Shown here: positions 7,247-15,469 of the stretch, piece after piece | Layout of the letters: the number at the start of each line of letters is the position of its first letter | Position numbering within the stretch: the stretch's first letter is position 1 | Assembly: GCF_051954455.1 (NCBI RefSeq) | Contig: NZ_JBQCHS010000018.1 | Location: forward strand, 62,001 to 126,000 | Direction of reading: 5' to 3' | Origin: Pseudolysinimonas sp051954455 | GTDB lineage: Bacteria > Actinomycetota > Actinomycetes > Actinomycetales > Microbacteriaceae | DNA length: 64,000 bases | Translations under genes and position numbers: made by a program | Notes under the pieces: model-generated | The model's input: the letters and a program-made list of their open reading frames with translations, nothing else | Told to the model about the DNA's origin: nothing | Databases searched by the model: none

Positions 7247-7492
7247 TCACAACGAGACGGGGCCGTCGTCGTCCGCGACCTCGGCTCCGCGGCCACGCCG
7301 CGCGGCACCCGACACGGCGAGGATGTCGAGAGCGCCGATCAGTCCGACGATGGCGCCCGACGAGAAGCCGAGCACCCAGCCGAGAGCCGCCGGGACGACG
7401 ACCCGCTCGAGCGGATGACGTCGGTACCCGCCGTGATGACGGAGGCAGTCGTCGCCGCGACCGTGGCCGAGGACGTTCCTGTGCATGTTCAT
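7247..7492 (-). CDS. Hypothetical single-span membrane protein, His/Arg-rich N-terminus
   Basis: 81 residues (or 79 from an internal ATG at 7486). The N-terminal third is rich in His and Arg (CLRHHGGYRRHP), followed by one hydrophobic segment AALGWVLGFSSGAIVGLIGALDILAV and a charged tail. I do not recognise a family. Support comes from a regulon box 35 bases upstream in the right orientation and from a strong hairpin immediately downstream, but the hexamer is poor and the reading frame is short. Confidence 0.5.
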   Translation of the reverse strand: MNMHRNVLGHGRGDDCLRHHGGYRRHPLERVVVPAALGWVLGFSSGAIVGLIGALDILAVSGAARRGRGAEVADDDGPVSL

Positions 7493-7527
7493 GGCGCCCA
7501 GCCCAACCCCGCCGCCGCCGACCCGGC

Positions 7528-7542
7528 AGAGCCCAAGGTCCC
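7528..7542 (-). promoter_or_regulatory. DosR-like box for the gene at 7492
   Basis: Plus strand AGAGCCCAAGGTCCC, pointing left, 35 bases from the start at 7492. The hexamer site reads TGGGCT on the minus strand, a poor match. Confidence 0.6.
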
Positions 7543-7551
7543 TGGCTCGCG

Positions 7552-7566
7552 GGGACCTTGGGCCCT
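7552..7566 (+). promoter_or_regulatory. DosR-like box for the erythromycin-esterase-like gene
   Basis: GGGACCTTGGGCCCT, one mismatch to consensus, pointing right, 60 bases from the ATG at 7627. The hexamer site 7589-7594 reads TTCGCT. Confidence 0.72.
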
Positions 7567-7626
7567 GGAACAGCCGACGGCGTCTCGCTTCGCTGGGGTC
7601 ACCGCGGCGACGACGAGGAGGCGCTC

Positions 7627-8889
7627 ATGTTCGCACGGGGTGCCGGCCCGCTGGGCCGGATCGCCGACCTGGACGGCCTGGCCCGAAGGGCGGAGTCGGC
7701 GCGATTCGTCGCCATCGGGGACGCATCCCATGGCACCGAGGAGTTCTACGCCTGGCGAGCGGTGCTCACGCGCCGGCTGATCGAGCAGCAGAGGATCTCG
7801 TGGATCGGCGTCGAGGGCGACTGGCCGGATTGCTGGCGGATCGACCGGTGGCTGCGCGGGATCGAGCACCGCGGCGAGGACGCGCGCTCGGTCCTCGCCC
7901 GGTTCGAACGCTGGCCGACCTGGCTCTGGGCGAACACCGCGGTCGCCGACTTCCTCGACTGGCTGCACGCCGAGAACCTGCGACGATCGGCCGGGGACCG
8001 GGTCGGCTTCTACGGCCTGGACGTCTACTCGCTGTGGGACTCCATGCGCCGCGTGGCGGACTGGCTCGCCGTCAACTCGCCCGACGACCTCCCCGCGGCG
8101 GTCGAGGCCTGGCGCTGCTTCCTCCCCTCGTACCAGGATCCCGAGCGGTACGCCCTGCGCACCCGCGTCGTGCCCGCGTCGTGCGAGCGCGAGGTCGTGG
8201 ATCTGCTGGCCCGCACCCGGCGCGACGCGCTCGCCGGGGACTGGGCGGCCTTCGACGCTGCGCAGAACGCCGAGGTGGCCGCCGCCGCGGAGCACTACTA
8301 CCGGGTCATGATGGGCGGGGACCGGGCGTCGTGGAACATTCGCGACGTGCACATGGCCGACACCGTCGGGCGGCTGAGCACCTACTTCGGCCCGGGCTCG
8401 CGGGGGGTCGTGTGGGCGCACAACACCCACGTGGGCGACGCGCGCGCGACGGACATGAGCACGGCCGGACTCCTCAACATCGGCCAGCTGCTGCGCGAGC
8501 GCTACGGACGCGGCCAGGTCGTGCTGATCGGCACCGCGACGCATCGCGGGACGGTGCTCGCGGCGCCGCGCTGGGGAGGAGAGCCGCGGGTCTACGACGT
8601 GCCGCCCGCGAGCCGGGGCAGTCACGAGGACAACCTGCACCGGCACTTCGCGCGGGATGTCGTCCTCGTGTTCGACGAGGCGCGCGACGGCTACGACGAG
8701 TGGCGGGGGCACCGGGCGATCGGGGTCGTCTACGACCCCCGTCGGGAATCCGGCAACTTCGTGCCGACTCTGCTCGACGATCGGTACGACGCCCTGATCT
8801 GGATCGAGGCGACGCAGGCGATCACGCCGATCCGCCGGGAACCGGGGCCGGCGGGGCCGGAACGGGAGACGGAGCCGACAGGGTTCTGA
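7627..8889 (+). CDS. Erythromycin-esterase-family protein
   Basis: 420 residues from the ATG at 7627, chosen because GAGGAG precedes it and because an earlier ATG at 7558 lies inside the promoter box. The PF05139 fold is indicated by FVAIGDASHGTEEFYAWRAVLTRRLIE (His35 and Glu38 at the catalytic site), WIGVEGDWPDCWRIDRWLRG, VGFYGLDVYSLWDSMRRV, VVWAHNTHVGDARATDMSTAGLLNIGQLLRE and LIGTATHRGTVLAA. Family members include EreA/EreB, but dormancy-regulon homologues have no proven antibiotic substrate. In mycobacteria an EreB-like domain is fused to a phosphoribosyltransferase; here the two are separate genes 830 bases apart. Its stop lies one base from that of the convergent membrane gene. Confidence 0.85.
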   Translation: MFARGAGPLGRIADLDGLARRAESARFVAIGDASHGTEEFYAWRAVLTRRLIEQQRISWIGVEGDWPDCWRIDRWLRGIEHRGEDARSVLARFERWPTWLWANTAVADFLDWLHAENLRRSAGDRVGFYGLDVYSLWDSMRRVADWLAVNSPDDLPAAVEAWRCFLPSYQDPERYALRTRVVPASCEREVVDLLARTRRDALAGDWAAFDAAQNAEVAAAAEHYYRVMMGGDRASWNIRDVHMADTVGRLSTYFGPGSRGVVWAHNTHVGDARATDMSTAGLLNIGQLLRERYGRGQVVLIGTATHRGTVLAAPRWGGEPRVYDVPPASRGSHEDNLHRHFARDVVLVFDEARDGYDEWRGHRAIGVVYDPRRESGNFVPTLLDDRYDALIWIEATQAITPIRREPGPAGPERETEPTGF

Positions 8890-8890
8890 G

Positions 8891-9088
8891 TCACCCGACG
8901 GACAGGGCCCCGAGCATCGCGTGGACGGCGTAGACCGGCCAGACGATCGCCTGGAGCAGGGCGAGCACCACGGGCCAGAAGCCGCCGTCCGTGCGCTGGA
9001 TGAAGTAGATCGCCGCGCCGATGTAGGCCATCAGCATCAGGAGGCCCCAGGCCCCGTTCCGCTCGACCACGCGGGTGCGCTCCGCCAT
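8891..9088 (-). CDS. Small two-helix membrane protein
   Basis: 65 residues from the ATG at 9088 (AGGAG seven bases upstream). The first hydrophobic segment is WGLLMLMAYIGAAIYFI, the second FWPVVLALLQAIVWPVYAVHAMLGAL. It resembles short integral membrane proteins of unknown function found in many actinobacteria. The regulon box at 9265 points to it but is 176 bases away. Confidence 0.65.
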   Translation of the reverse strand: MAERTRVVERNGAWGLLMLMAYIGAAIYFIQRTDGGFWPVVLALLQAIVWPVYAVHAMLGALSVG

Positions 9089-9188
9089 GTCGGATCTCCT
9101 GCTCGTCGGGAGGGGCCGGGCGGTGCGGGGGGATGTGCCCCGCCCGCATCGCGACAGGCGATCGCCGCCGTGGTGAGAGCCGAAGCCG

Positions 9189-9614
9189 TCAGCCCGGTGG
9201 CCCGGCCGGAGGACCCCGGAGGTCCTCGCGCCGCCCATGCAACCCGGGGGACCGGGACCCGGACAGGGTCCAAGGTCCCGGCTCGGCCTCCGAGGACGGG
9301 ACCAGCATCAGGGCGTGGCCCGCCTCCCGCAGGACGTGTCGGAGCCGGTCGTCGACGGAGCCTCCGATGACGACCAGATCGGCGGGCCGGGACTGGCGCA
9401 GGCCGTCCTCGACCGTGCCCTCGACCGGACGGACCGCGCGCGAGGCGGCGGGGCAGCCGGCGAGGATCCGGCCGGCTCGATCGCGCGCCGAGCTCGGGTC
9501 CGTGAAGGCGACAGAGCAGACCAGGACCTCGATGCCCCAGTCGCCGTGGGCGTGCCGTCGTGCCCAGCGCACCGCGGCCTCCCCGGGCGCCGACACGACG
9601 AGCACGCGGAACAC
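9189..9614 (-). CDS. Single-domain USP-like protein (degenerate)
   Basis: 141 residues from a GTG at 9614. The pattern FRVLVVSAPGEAAVRWARRHA, VEDGLRQSRPADLVVIGGSV and GHALMLVPSS follows the USP Rossmann-like fold, but the GxxGx9GS nucleotide-binding loop is missing and the domain is short. The tail beyond residue 110 is low-complexity and contains a regulon box at 9265-9279, so the functional end may be earlier. A box ends 34 bases before the GTG, with hexamer GACGCT 6 bases before it: a predicted leaderless gene. Confidence 0.62.
   Translation of the reverse strand: MFRVLVVSAPGEAAVRWARRHAHGDWGIEVLVCSVAFTDPSSARDRAGRILAGCPAASRAVRPVEGTVEDGLRQSRPADLVVIGGSVDDRLRHVLREAGHALMLVPSSEAEPGPWTLSGSRSPGLHGRREDLRGPPAGPPG
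9265..9279 (-). promoter_or_regulatory. DosR-like box inside the 3' end of the USP-like gene
   Basis: Plus strand AGGGTCCAAGGTCCC, pointing left towards the small membrane gene starting at 9088, 176 bases away. The hexamer site reads TTGCAT on the minus strand. Confidence 0.5.
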
Positions 9615-9648
9615 GTCCTCAGCGTCGGGGCCCGGCCCGCAGCAGGGC

Positions 9649-9663
9649 AGGGCCGTTCGTCCT
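9649..9663 (-). promoter_or_regulatory. DosR-like box for the USP-like gene at 9614
   Basis: On the minus strand AGGACGAACGGCCCT; ends 34 bases before the GTG at 9614, with hexamer GACGCT (9621-9626) 6 bases before it. Confidence 0.65.
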
Positions 9664-9668
9664 GCGGC

Positions 9669-9683
9669 GGGGCCGAAAGACCC
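9669..9683 (+). promoter_or_regulatory. Degenerate DosR-like box for the phosphoribosyltransferase
   Basis: GGGGCCGAAAGACCC, poor in either orientation, but it ends exactly 34 bases before the ATG at 9718 and is followed after 22 bases by hexamer GATGCT (9706-9711). The spacing supports function more than the sequence does. Confidence 0.5.
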
Positions 9684-9717
9684 TGGTCCTCCCGCGGCAC
9701 AGGCCGATGCTGAGGGG

Positions 9718-10392
9718 ATGGACGTCTTCCGGGACCGCCTGGACGCCGGTCACCTGCTGGCCGCGCGCCTCGCCGACCTGCGCGGCACCGCCACCACGGT
9801 GCTCGGCCTGCCGCGGGGCGGCGTGGTGGTCGCGGCCGAGGTCGCTCGTCGACTGGAGCTGCCGCTCGACGTGGTCATCGTCCGGAAGCTCGGAGTCCCG
9901 TCCCACCCGGAGGTCGCGATGGGCGCGATCGCCGAGGGCGGGATCCGGCTGCTCGACGAGGCGCTGCTGGAGCGCCTCGGGGTCGGCGCCGATCAGGTCG
10001 TCGACGTCGAGGAGCGCGAGCGGCGTGTGCTCGACACGCGCGCCGCCCGTCTCCGCTCCGGGGCGGAGCCCGCGTCGCTGCGCGGCCGCACGGCGCTGAT
10101 CGTCGACGACGGCGTCGCCACGGGAGCCACCGCGACGGTGGCGGCCCACGCGGCGCGGCTGCGCGGGGCGGAGCGGGTGATCGTCGCGGCGCCGGTCGTC
10201 TCGCCCGATGCGGCCCGCGGGATCCCCGGGGCGGACCGCGTCGTCGCGCTGTCCGTGCCGCTGGGCTTCTTCGCCGTCGGAGCGCACTACCGCCGCTTCG
10301 GCGAGGTGACCGAGGACGAGGTCGTCGACCTCCTCGAGGAGGCGCACCGCCGGGAGGGCGCCGGCGCGACCCGGGGGAGCGGGCCGGGGTGA
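9718..10392 (+). CDS. Phosphoribosyltransferase-domain protein (dormancy-regulon type)
   Basis: 224 residues from the ATG at 9718. The PRPP-binding loop is ALIVDDGVATGATATVAAHAARLRGA; the N-terminal half has TVLGLPRGGVVVAAEVARRLELPLDVVIVRKLGVPSHPEVAMGAIAEGG, the pattern of the Rv0571c-like phosphoribosyltransferases found in DosR regulons. The acceptor substrate is unknown. A predicted leaderless start (hexamer GATGCT) is shared with the divergent USP-like gene region. It stands apart from the esterase-like gene to which it is fused in mycobacterial Rv2030c. Confidence 0.85.
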   Translation: MDVFRDRLDAGHLLAARLADLRGTATTVLGLPRGGVVVAAEVARRLELPLDVVIVRKLGVPSHPEVAMGAIAEGGIRLLDEALLERLGVGADQVVDVEERERRVLDTRAARLRSGAEPASLRGRTALIVDDGVATGATATVAAHAARLRGAERVIVAAPVVSPDAARGIPGADRVVALSVPLGFFAVGAHYRRFGEVTEDEVVDLLEEAHRREGAGATRGSGPG

Positions 10393-10403
10393 CCTTCGGC
10401 CCT
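10389..10403 (+). promoter_or_regulatory. DosR-like box for the USP gene at 10438
   Basis: GTGACCTTCGGCCCT, one mismatch, ends 34 bases before the ATG. Hexamer GACACT (10426-10431) ends 6 bases before it. The box overlaps the last codon of the phosphoribosyltransferase gene. Confidence 0.8.
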
Positions 10404-10437
10404 GCCGCGCTGATCGTCGCGCCATGACACTCGCGCC

Positions 10438-11289
10438 ATGGACGAGAACGCGGTCGAGGAGATCGGGGTGGCCTTCGACGGCGGCATCGCCAGTCGTGCC
10501 GCGCTGGAATGGTCGGTGCAGCACGCGCTCATCACCGGGGCGGCGGTCGTCGCGATCGGTGCCGACGGTGATGCCGATCCGGATGCGGCGTGGGCGGAGG
10601 GCGAAGCGCCCGACGCGATCGTCGGCCGCCTCGCGGACGCGGTGGAGTGGGTGCACGTCAACGCGCCGTCCGTGCCGATCCGGCCCCTCGCGGAGCACGG
10701 CGACGCCGCCGAGGTCCTCGTCGATCACAGCCGGCACCTGGGTCTGCTGGTGATGGGGCGCCGCGCCCATCCCGGGCACCGCTCGCTCTTCGAGCCGGAG
10801 TCGCGCAAGCTCGCCGCCACCGCCGAGTGCCCGGTGGTCCTGGTCCCCGTGGACCACCCGGAACCCGACGGCCCGGTCGTGGTCGGCGTCGGCATGGAGG
10901 AGCGATCCACGGCCGCGCTCGACTTCGCCGCCGACGTCGCGGCGGATGCGAACCGCGTCCTGCACATCGTCCATGCCTGGTGGTCGTACGAGGTGCCGGA
11001 TGACGCGCGCGGCGAGCCGCTCGACGCGACCGACTACCACCAGGGGATCGCCGATCGAGCCGCCGAGGCCGCCCGCGCGCGGCATCCGGGGCTCGAGGTG
11101 ACGGTCGACTCGATCATCGGCGACGCCTACGTCGCGCTGCGCGCGCAGGAGCGGCACGCCTCGCTCCTCGTTCTCGGTCGGCGGCGGAGCGGGCTGCTCG
11201 TGCAGTGGCTGCTCGGCACGCTCGCGCTCGACCTGCTGTCGGACCTGGTGTGTCCGGTGGCCGTGGTCCCCGTCGCCCGTCGACCCTGA
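10438..11289 (+). CDS. Tandem-domain universal stress protein
   Basis: 283 residues with two USP folds (about 5-140 and 144-280). Each ends in the usual beta-strand (CPVVLVPVD and CPVAVVPVA). The nucleotide-binding loops are altered: the first reads GRRAHPGHRSLF, the second GRRRSGLLVQWLLGT, so neither fits GxxGx9GS well. Cytosolic; in DosR regulons such proteins are linked to survival under hypoxia or nitric oxide. It ends 3 bases from the convergent USP gene at 11293. The promoter is predicted leaderless. Confidence 0.88.
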   Translation: MDENAVEEIGVAFDGGIASRAALEWSVQHALITGAAVVAIGADGDADPDAAWAEGEAPDAIVGRLADAVEWVHVNAPSVPIRPLAEHGDAAEVLVDHSRHLGLLVMGRRAHPGHRSLFEPESRKLAATAECPVVLVPVDHPEPDGPVVVGVGMEERSTAALDFAADVAADANRVLHIVHAWWSYEVPDDARGEPLDATDYHQGIADRAAEAARARHPGLEVTVDSIIGDAYVALRAQERHASLLVLGRRRSGLLVQWLLGTLALDLLSDLVCPVAVVPVARRP

Positions 11290-11292
11290 CGC

Positions 11293-12084
11293 TCACCCGG
11301 CGGCAGCCGGGACGACGCACAACGGTGTGCGGGTGCGCGTGAGGAGCCGGCGGGCGACGGCCGCCGAGCCGCGGGCGCGCGTCCGGCCGCCGATCACGAC
11401 CAGGCGGGCGTGCCGGGCCAACTCGGTCAGCACCTCGTCGACCTCGCCCTCCTCGAGCAGGGGCACGACCCGGGCCTCCGGGACCTCGTCGTGCACGTGC
11501 TGGACGGCGTCGTCGAGCACGCGGCGGTGCGCCGCCCGCCCCGCGTGCTCGGGGGCGACAGCGGGATCCGCCTCCCAGGCGTGCGCGAGCTGCAGGTCGA
11601 CCCCGGCACGGGCCGCGTCGCGGGCGCCGATCACCACGGCACGGGCGCTGGCGGCGTTCGGAGCCACAGCCGCGAGCACCGGTCCCCGGGCCGCCGGGCC
11701 CCACCCGTCCGGCACGAGGACCGTCGTCGTCGGCGCGTCCTCGAGCAGCCGGCCGGCGAGCCCGCGGAGCCGGAACCGCGGGCGGGATCCGCGGCGACCG
11801 GTGCCGAGCACGAGCAGGTCGGCTCCCTGGGTCTCCCGCCGCAGCACCCGTCGCGGGTCGCCCGCGACGACCGACTCGGTCACCATGACGTGCGGCGCGC
11901 GCGCGAGCATGCCGCGCTTCAGCCGGTCGAGCCGGCGCGTCGCCTCCGCGCGGTCGCGCTCGGCTCGGATCACGTGGACGAGCTCCACCCGCAAGGGCGT
12001 CTCCCGCGACCGCTGCAGCGTCCACCAGGGCGCTCCGGCCGCCGCATCGTCGCCGTCGCCGACCGCCAGCACCACGCGCTCCAT
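11293..12084 (-). CDS. Tandem-domain universal stress protein
   Basis: 263 residues from the ATG at 12084 (GAGGTGAGG upstream). The first domain (ERVVLAVGDGDDAAAGAPWW to TTTVLVPD) and the second (GPVLAAVAPNAASARAVVIGA to TPLCVVPAAAG) are USP folds with degenerate nucleotide loops (GTGRRGSRPRF, GGRTRARGSAAV). It lies 68 bases downstream of mgtA but has its own box and GAGACT hexamer in that gap, so it can be transcribed separately. Confidence 0.85.
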   Translation of the reverse strand: MERVVLAVGDGDDAAAGAPWWTLQRSRETPLRVELVHVIRAERDRAEATRRLDRLKRGMLARAPHVMVTESVVAGDPRRVLRRETQGADLLVLGTGRRGSRPRFRLRGLAGRLLEDAPTTTVLVPDGWGPAARGPVLAAVAPNAASARAVVIGARDAARAGVDLQLAHAWEADPAVAPEHAGRAAHRRVLDDAVQHVHDEVPEARVVPLLEEGEVDEVLTELARHARLVVIGGRTRARGSAAVARRLLTRTRTPLCVVPAAAG

Positions 12085-12129
12085 GCCCTCACCTCGGCGC
12101 CAGTCTCGGGCGGCGACGTGCTCCGGCCC

Positions 12130-12144
12130 AGGGTCGTTGGTCCC
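12130..12144 (-). promoter_or_regulatory. DosR-like box for the USP gene at 12084
   Basis: Plus strand AGGGTCGTTGGTCCC, pointing left. Hexamer GAGACT on the minus strand at 12102-12107 follows after 22 bases; the start codon is 45 bases from the box with a Shine-Dalgarno sequence in between. Confidence 0.72.
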
Positions 12145-12152
12145 GATCGCGG

Positions 12153-14678
12153 TCAGCGGGTGAACCCGCCGATCGCGCGATGCAGCGCGCGCGGCGCTCG
12201 GGGCAGAGCGGCGCGCTCCTGCATCCGGTAGAACAGCGCCTTCGTCGCGTCCGCGAGCGCGAGGTAGGCCAGGACGATGAGGCCGTCGGCCACCAGGACC
12301 TCGATCGACGGCGGCTGCAGCCCGAGCTCCGCCGCGATCGGCAGGAACGGGATCGCCACCGCGAGCGCCGCGACGCCGAGCACCGCGAACAGCAGGGGGA
12401 GACCGGGGCGGCTTCGCACGAACGGCACCCGTCTCGTGCGGATGACCAGCACCACGAGGGCCTGCGAGCAGAGCGACTCGATGAACCAGCCGGTCCGGAA
12501 CCCGATCGGATCGGCGTGGACGAGTCCCAGCAGCATCGCGAACGTCGTCAGGTCGAACACCGAGCTCAGCGGTCCGAAGACCAGCATGAACCGGCCGATG
12601 GAGCCGATGTTCCACCGTGCCGGTCGGGCGACGGCCTCCGGATCGACGCGGTCGGTCGAGATCGCCAGCTGGCTCGCGTCGTACAGCAGGTTCCCCAGCA
12701 GGATCTGCCCGGGCAGCATCGGGAGGAAGGACAGGAACGCCGACGCCGCCGCGGCGCTGATCATGTTGCCGAGATTGCCGGAGGCGGCCATGAACACGTA
12801 CTTGAGCGTGTTGCGGAAGATGCGGCGCCCGCCCTCCACGCCGTCGGCGATGACGTCGAGGCTCTTCTCCAGCAGCACGACGTCCGCGGCGTCCTTGGCG
12901 ACGTCGGTCGCGGTGTCGACCGAGATGCCCACGTCGGCGACGTGCAGGGCCAGAGCGTCGTTGACCCCGTCGCCGAGGAACGCGACGGTGCCGTCGCGGC
13001 GGAGGGTCGAGACGACGCGCTCCTTCTGCTCGGGGCTCACCCGCGCCACGATCGCGGCGCCGCGGAGCGCCTCCCGGAGCCCGTCGTCGTCGAGCGCGTC
13101 GACCTCCGTCCCGGTCACGGTGCTCCCCGACGGCAGCGCGAGACGCGCGCTCACCGCCTCGGCCACCGCCGGGTGGTCGCCGGTCGCGACGACGGTGCGG
13201 ATGCCGAGCCCCGCCAGGCGGAGGACGGCCGCGGCCGCGTCGTCGCGCACCGCGTCGCCGAAGGCGAGGAAGCCCCGCAGCCGCAGCCCGCTCTCGTCCG
13301 CCGGGGTGATCCGGTCCGCGTCGAACGGCTTCGACGCGACGGCCAGGAGCCGGACCCCGGCCGAGAGCTGTGCGGCGACCATCGCGTCGACCTCGGGCGG
13401 CACGTCCCCGCACTGCGGCAGGACCGCATCGGGGGCGCCCTTGCAGACGAGAGTGCTCAGCCCTGCCTCCCGGGTGACCGCGCCGGCCCGACGGCGGTCG
13501 TGATCGAAGGGCAGCCGCAGCTCCGCCGAGGCCGGCGCCGTCGTCGCGGCGAGGAGCACGGCATCGAGGGCATCGGTGGTTCCCGCCCCTGCGCCGGCCG
13601 GGTCGGCGGTGGCGGCGGCGAGGTCGGCGACGGTCGGATCCGGAGCGCCCGCGGGGTCGGTCGCGCCGAGGAAGACGATGTCGCCCGTCGTCAGGGTGCC
13701 GGTCTTGTCGGTCACGAGAACGTCGATCCCGCCGAGGTCCTCGATGCAGACGAGGCGCTTGACCACGACCTTCCGTCGTGCGAGCCGGCGGGCTCCCGTG
13801 GCGAGGGATGTGTTCACCACGGCGGGGAGGAGCTGCGGCGTGATCCCCACCGCGATCGCCAGGGCGAAGAGCAGCGACTCGATCCACGGGCGGTTCAGGA
13901 GCGCCCCGGTCAGCAGGACGACCGTGACGAGCCCCGCGGCGACCCACATCAGCAGCAGCGAGAACCGCCGCAGCCCGATCTGGAACGTCGTCTCGGGCGG
14001 ACGGTGCCCGAGACGCTGCGCGATCCGTCCGATCTCCGTGCTCCGCCCGGTCGCGACGACGACCCCCGTCGCGGTCCCGCCGCGCACGATGGTGCCCTGG
14101 TACGCCATCGACAGGCGGTCGCCGAGCGGGGCCGCCTCCGGAACCGGCGTGATCGTCTTCGTCTCCGGGGCCTGCTCGCCCGTCAGCATGCTCTCGTCGC
14201 AGAGCAGCTCCGCGACCCCCGTCAGCCGGAGGTCGGCCGGCACCCGGCATCCCGTCGTCAGGTGCACGATGTCGCCGGGCACGACCTCGTCCACCGGGAT
14301 GGATCGGGGCCGCCCGTCGCGCTGGACGATCGCCCGGTGGGTCATCGACGCCTGCAGGCGGGCGGTGGTGCGCTCCGCGACGTACTCGTCGACGAAGCCG
14401 AGAACGACGCTGCCGGCGAGGATCACGGCGATGATGACGGCGTCGGCGACCTGCCCGAGCAGGCTGGAGGCCGTGGCGGTCACGATGAGCAGGATGAGCA
14501 CCGCGTTGCGGAACTGGCGCCCGAGGACGCGCAGCGCCCGCGCCCGCACGGGGCGCAGGAGATTCGGTCCCTCCGCGGTGCGGCGCTCGTCGGCCTCGTG
14601 GTCGGAGATCCCGCCCGGCGAGCTCCGGAAGGCGGCGACGACCTGCTCGGGGGGCTGCGCCCACCAGTCCTCCGCCAC
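12153..14678 (-). CDS. mgtA: Magnesium-translocating P-type ATPase
   Basis: 841 residues, the usual length of P3-type Mg2+ importers. Visible: the N-terminal cation ATPase domain, membrane pair (about 55-95), actuator motif SMLTGEQ near 163, transmembrane motif GITPQLLPAVV typical of MgtA/MgtB, the phosphorylation site DKTGT (Asp324), hinge GDGVNDALALHVADVGISV, and four to six C-terminal helices. It imports Mg2+ across the inner membrane using ATP. It is the last gene of a chain USP - DUF805 - membrane protein - mgtA; the gap to the preceding gene is 3 bases. Mg2+ may be required to stabilise ribosomes and ATP in non-growing cells (inference). Confidence 0.92.
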   Translation of the reverse strand: MAEDWWAQPPEQVVAAFRSSPGGISDHEADERRTAEGPNLLRPVRARALRVLGRQFRNAVLILLIVTATASSLLGQVADAVIIAVILAGSVVLGFVDEYVAERTTARLQASMTHRAIVQRDGRPRSIPVDEVVPGDIVHLTTGCRVPADLRLTGVAELLCDESMLTGEQAPETKTITPVPEAAPLGDRLSMAYQGTIVRGGTATGVVVATGRSTEIGRIAQRLGHRPPETTFQIGLRRFSLLLMWVAAGLVTVVLLTGALLNRPWIESLLFALAIAVGITPQLLPAVVNTSLATGARRLARRKVVVKRLVCIEDLGGIDVLVTDKTGTLTTGDIVFLGATDPAGAPDPTVADLAAATADPAGAGAGTTDALDAVLLAATTAPASAELRLPFDHDRRRAGAVTREAGLSTLVCKGAPDAVLPQCGDVPPEVDAMVAAQLSAGVRLLAVASKPFDADRITPADESGLRLRGFLAFGDAVRDDAAAAVLRLAGLGIRTVVATGDHPAVAEAVSARLALPSGSTVTGTEVDALDDDGLREALRGAAIVARVSPEQKERVVSTLRRDGTVAFLGDGVNDALALHVADVGISVDTATDVAKDAADVVLLEKSLDVIADGVEGGRRIFRNTLKYVFMAASGNLGNMISAAAASAFLSFLPMLPGQILLGNLLYDASQLAISTDRVDPEAVARPARWNIGSIGRFMLVFGPLSSVFDLTTFAMLLGLVHADPIGFRTGWFIESLCSQALVVLVIRTRRVPFVRSRPGLPLLFAVLGVAALAVAIPFLPIAAELGLQPPSIEVLVADGLIVLAYLALADATKALFYRMQERAALPRAPRALHRAIGGFTR

Positions 14679-14681
14679 GGC

Positions 14682-15116
14682 TCAGACCGTGCGACGGCCC
14701 ACCGGCCGCAGCACGCCCAGTGACAGCATCACGAGCCCCGCCTCCGCGACGCCGGCGGCGAAGTACGCGGCCTGCAGCGGGCTGAACGGGATCCAGATCA
14801 TCTGCACGAAGATCCAGATGAGCACGTCGAAGGCGGCGACCGCCGACCACGCGGCAGCGCGGGGGGTCGAGCGCAGTTGGGCGACGAAGGCGACGAGCTG
14901 CGCGCCGCCGACGACGACCGCGAGCAGGATCCCCGGGATCAGGTAGGACCGGAAGGGCGAGTCGTCCAGGTATCCGGTCGGTGGAGCGACGGGCATGCGG
15001 AGGGCGGGGGCGACCGTCCCCGCGATCATCAGCATCCCGCCGACGAGGGCGGTCGCCGCGACCGTGCCGTGGAGGACCGCGAGCAGCGCCCGGGATACCC
15101 GGGCACGCCGGCTCAT
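14682..15116 (-). CDS. Four-helix membrane protein of unknown function
   Basis: 144 residues from the ATG at 15116, which overlaps the stop of the DUF805 gene (ATGA). The four hydrophobic segments are about 8-30, 54-75, 84-105 and 112-135. No family is recognised. Its location between a DUF805 protein and mgtA in one operon suggests a membrane role connected with the stress programme. Confidence 0.75.
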   Translation of the reverse strand: MSRRARVSRALLAVLHGTVAATALVGGMLMIAGTVAPALRMPVAPPTGYLDDSPFRSYLIPGILLAVVVGGAQLVAFVAQLRSTPRAAAWSAVAAFDVLIWIFVQMIWIPFSPLQAAYFAAGVAEAGLVMLSLGVLRPVGRRTV

Positions 15117-15469
15117 GCCGGTCTCGGGGCCGTGGCCGAACTGCGCTGCGCGAGGAGCACGATGAGGATGACGACGCCCGCGACCGGCAGCAGCAGCCAG
15201 AAGACATGGCCCCAGGCGAATCCCGCGTCGCGCAGACGTCGCACGGTCACGGCGAGGGACGGCAGCAGGGTGGCGACGCTCCATGCCCCGGCCAGGCTCG
15301 ATCCGATCGCGATGGTGCCCTGGGGGGTGACCAGGTTGAGCGCGCCGAGCGCCGTCGAGACGAGGGCGCCGAACAGCGCGAACCACCAGAACTCGGCGCG
15401 CGAGGCCCGGCCGGTGAACTCCGCGTACTTGCGGAACACCGTCGCGATGGCCTGCGGGAAGGTCATCAT
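15113..15469 (-). CDS. DUF805-family membrane protein
   Basis: 118 residues; the ATG at 15469 has GGAGG six bases upstream. The start MMTFPQAIATVFRKYAEFTG, followed by RASRAEFWWFALFGALV and later VTVRRLRDAGFAWGHVFWLLLP, is the classic DUF805 signature (FxGRxxRxEFWxF and RRLHDxG). Four transmembrane helices, function unknown. It is coupled by 4-base overlaps on both sides. Confidence 0.88.
   Translation of the reverse strand: MMTFPQAIATVFRKYAEFTGRASRAEFWWFALFGALVSTALGALNLVTPQGTIAIGSSLAGAWSVATLLPSLAVTVRRLRDAGFAWGHVFWLLLPVAGVVILIVLLAQRSSATAPRPA

Noticed and set aside
12180..14723. An 847-residue plus-strand ORF opposite mgtA
   Set aside because: It is antisense to a full-length magnesium ATPase and has a composition dominated by Arg, Gly, Asp and His with no domain.
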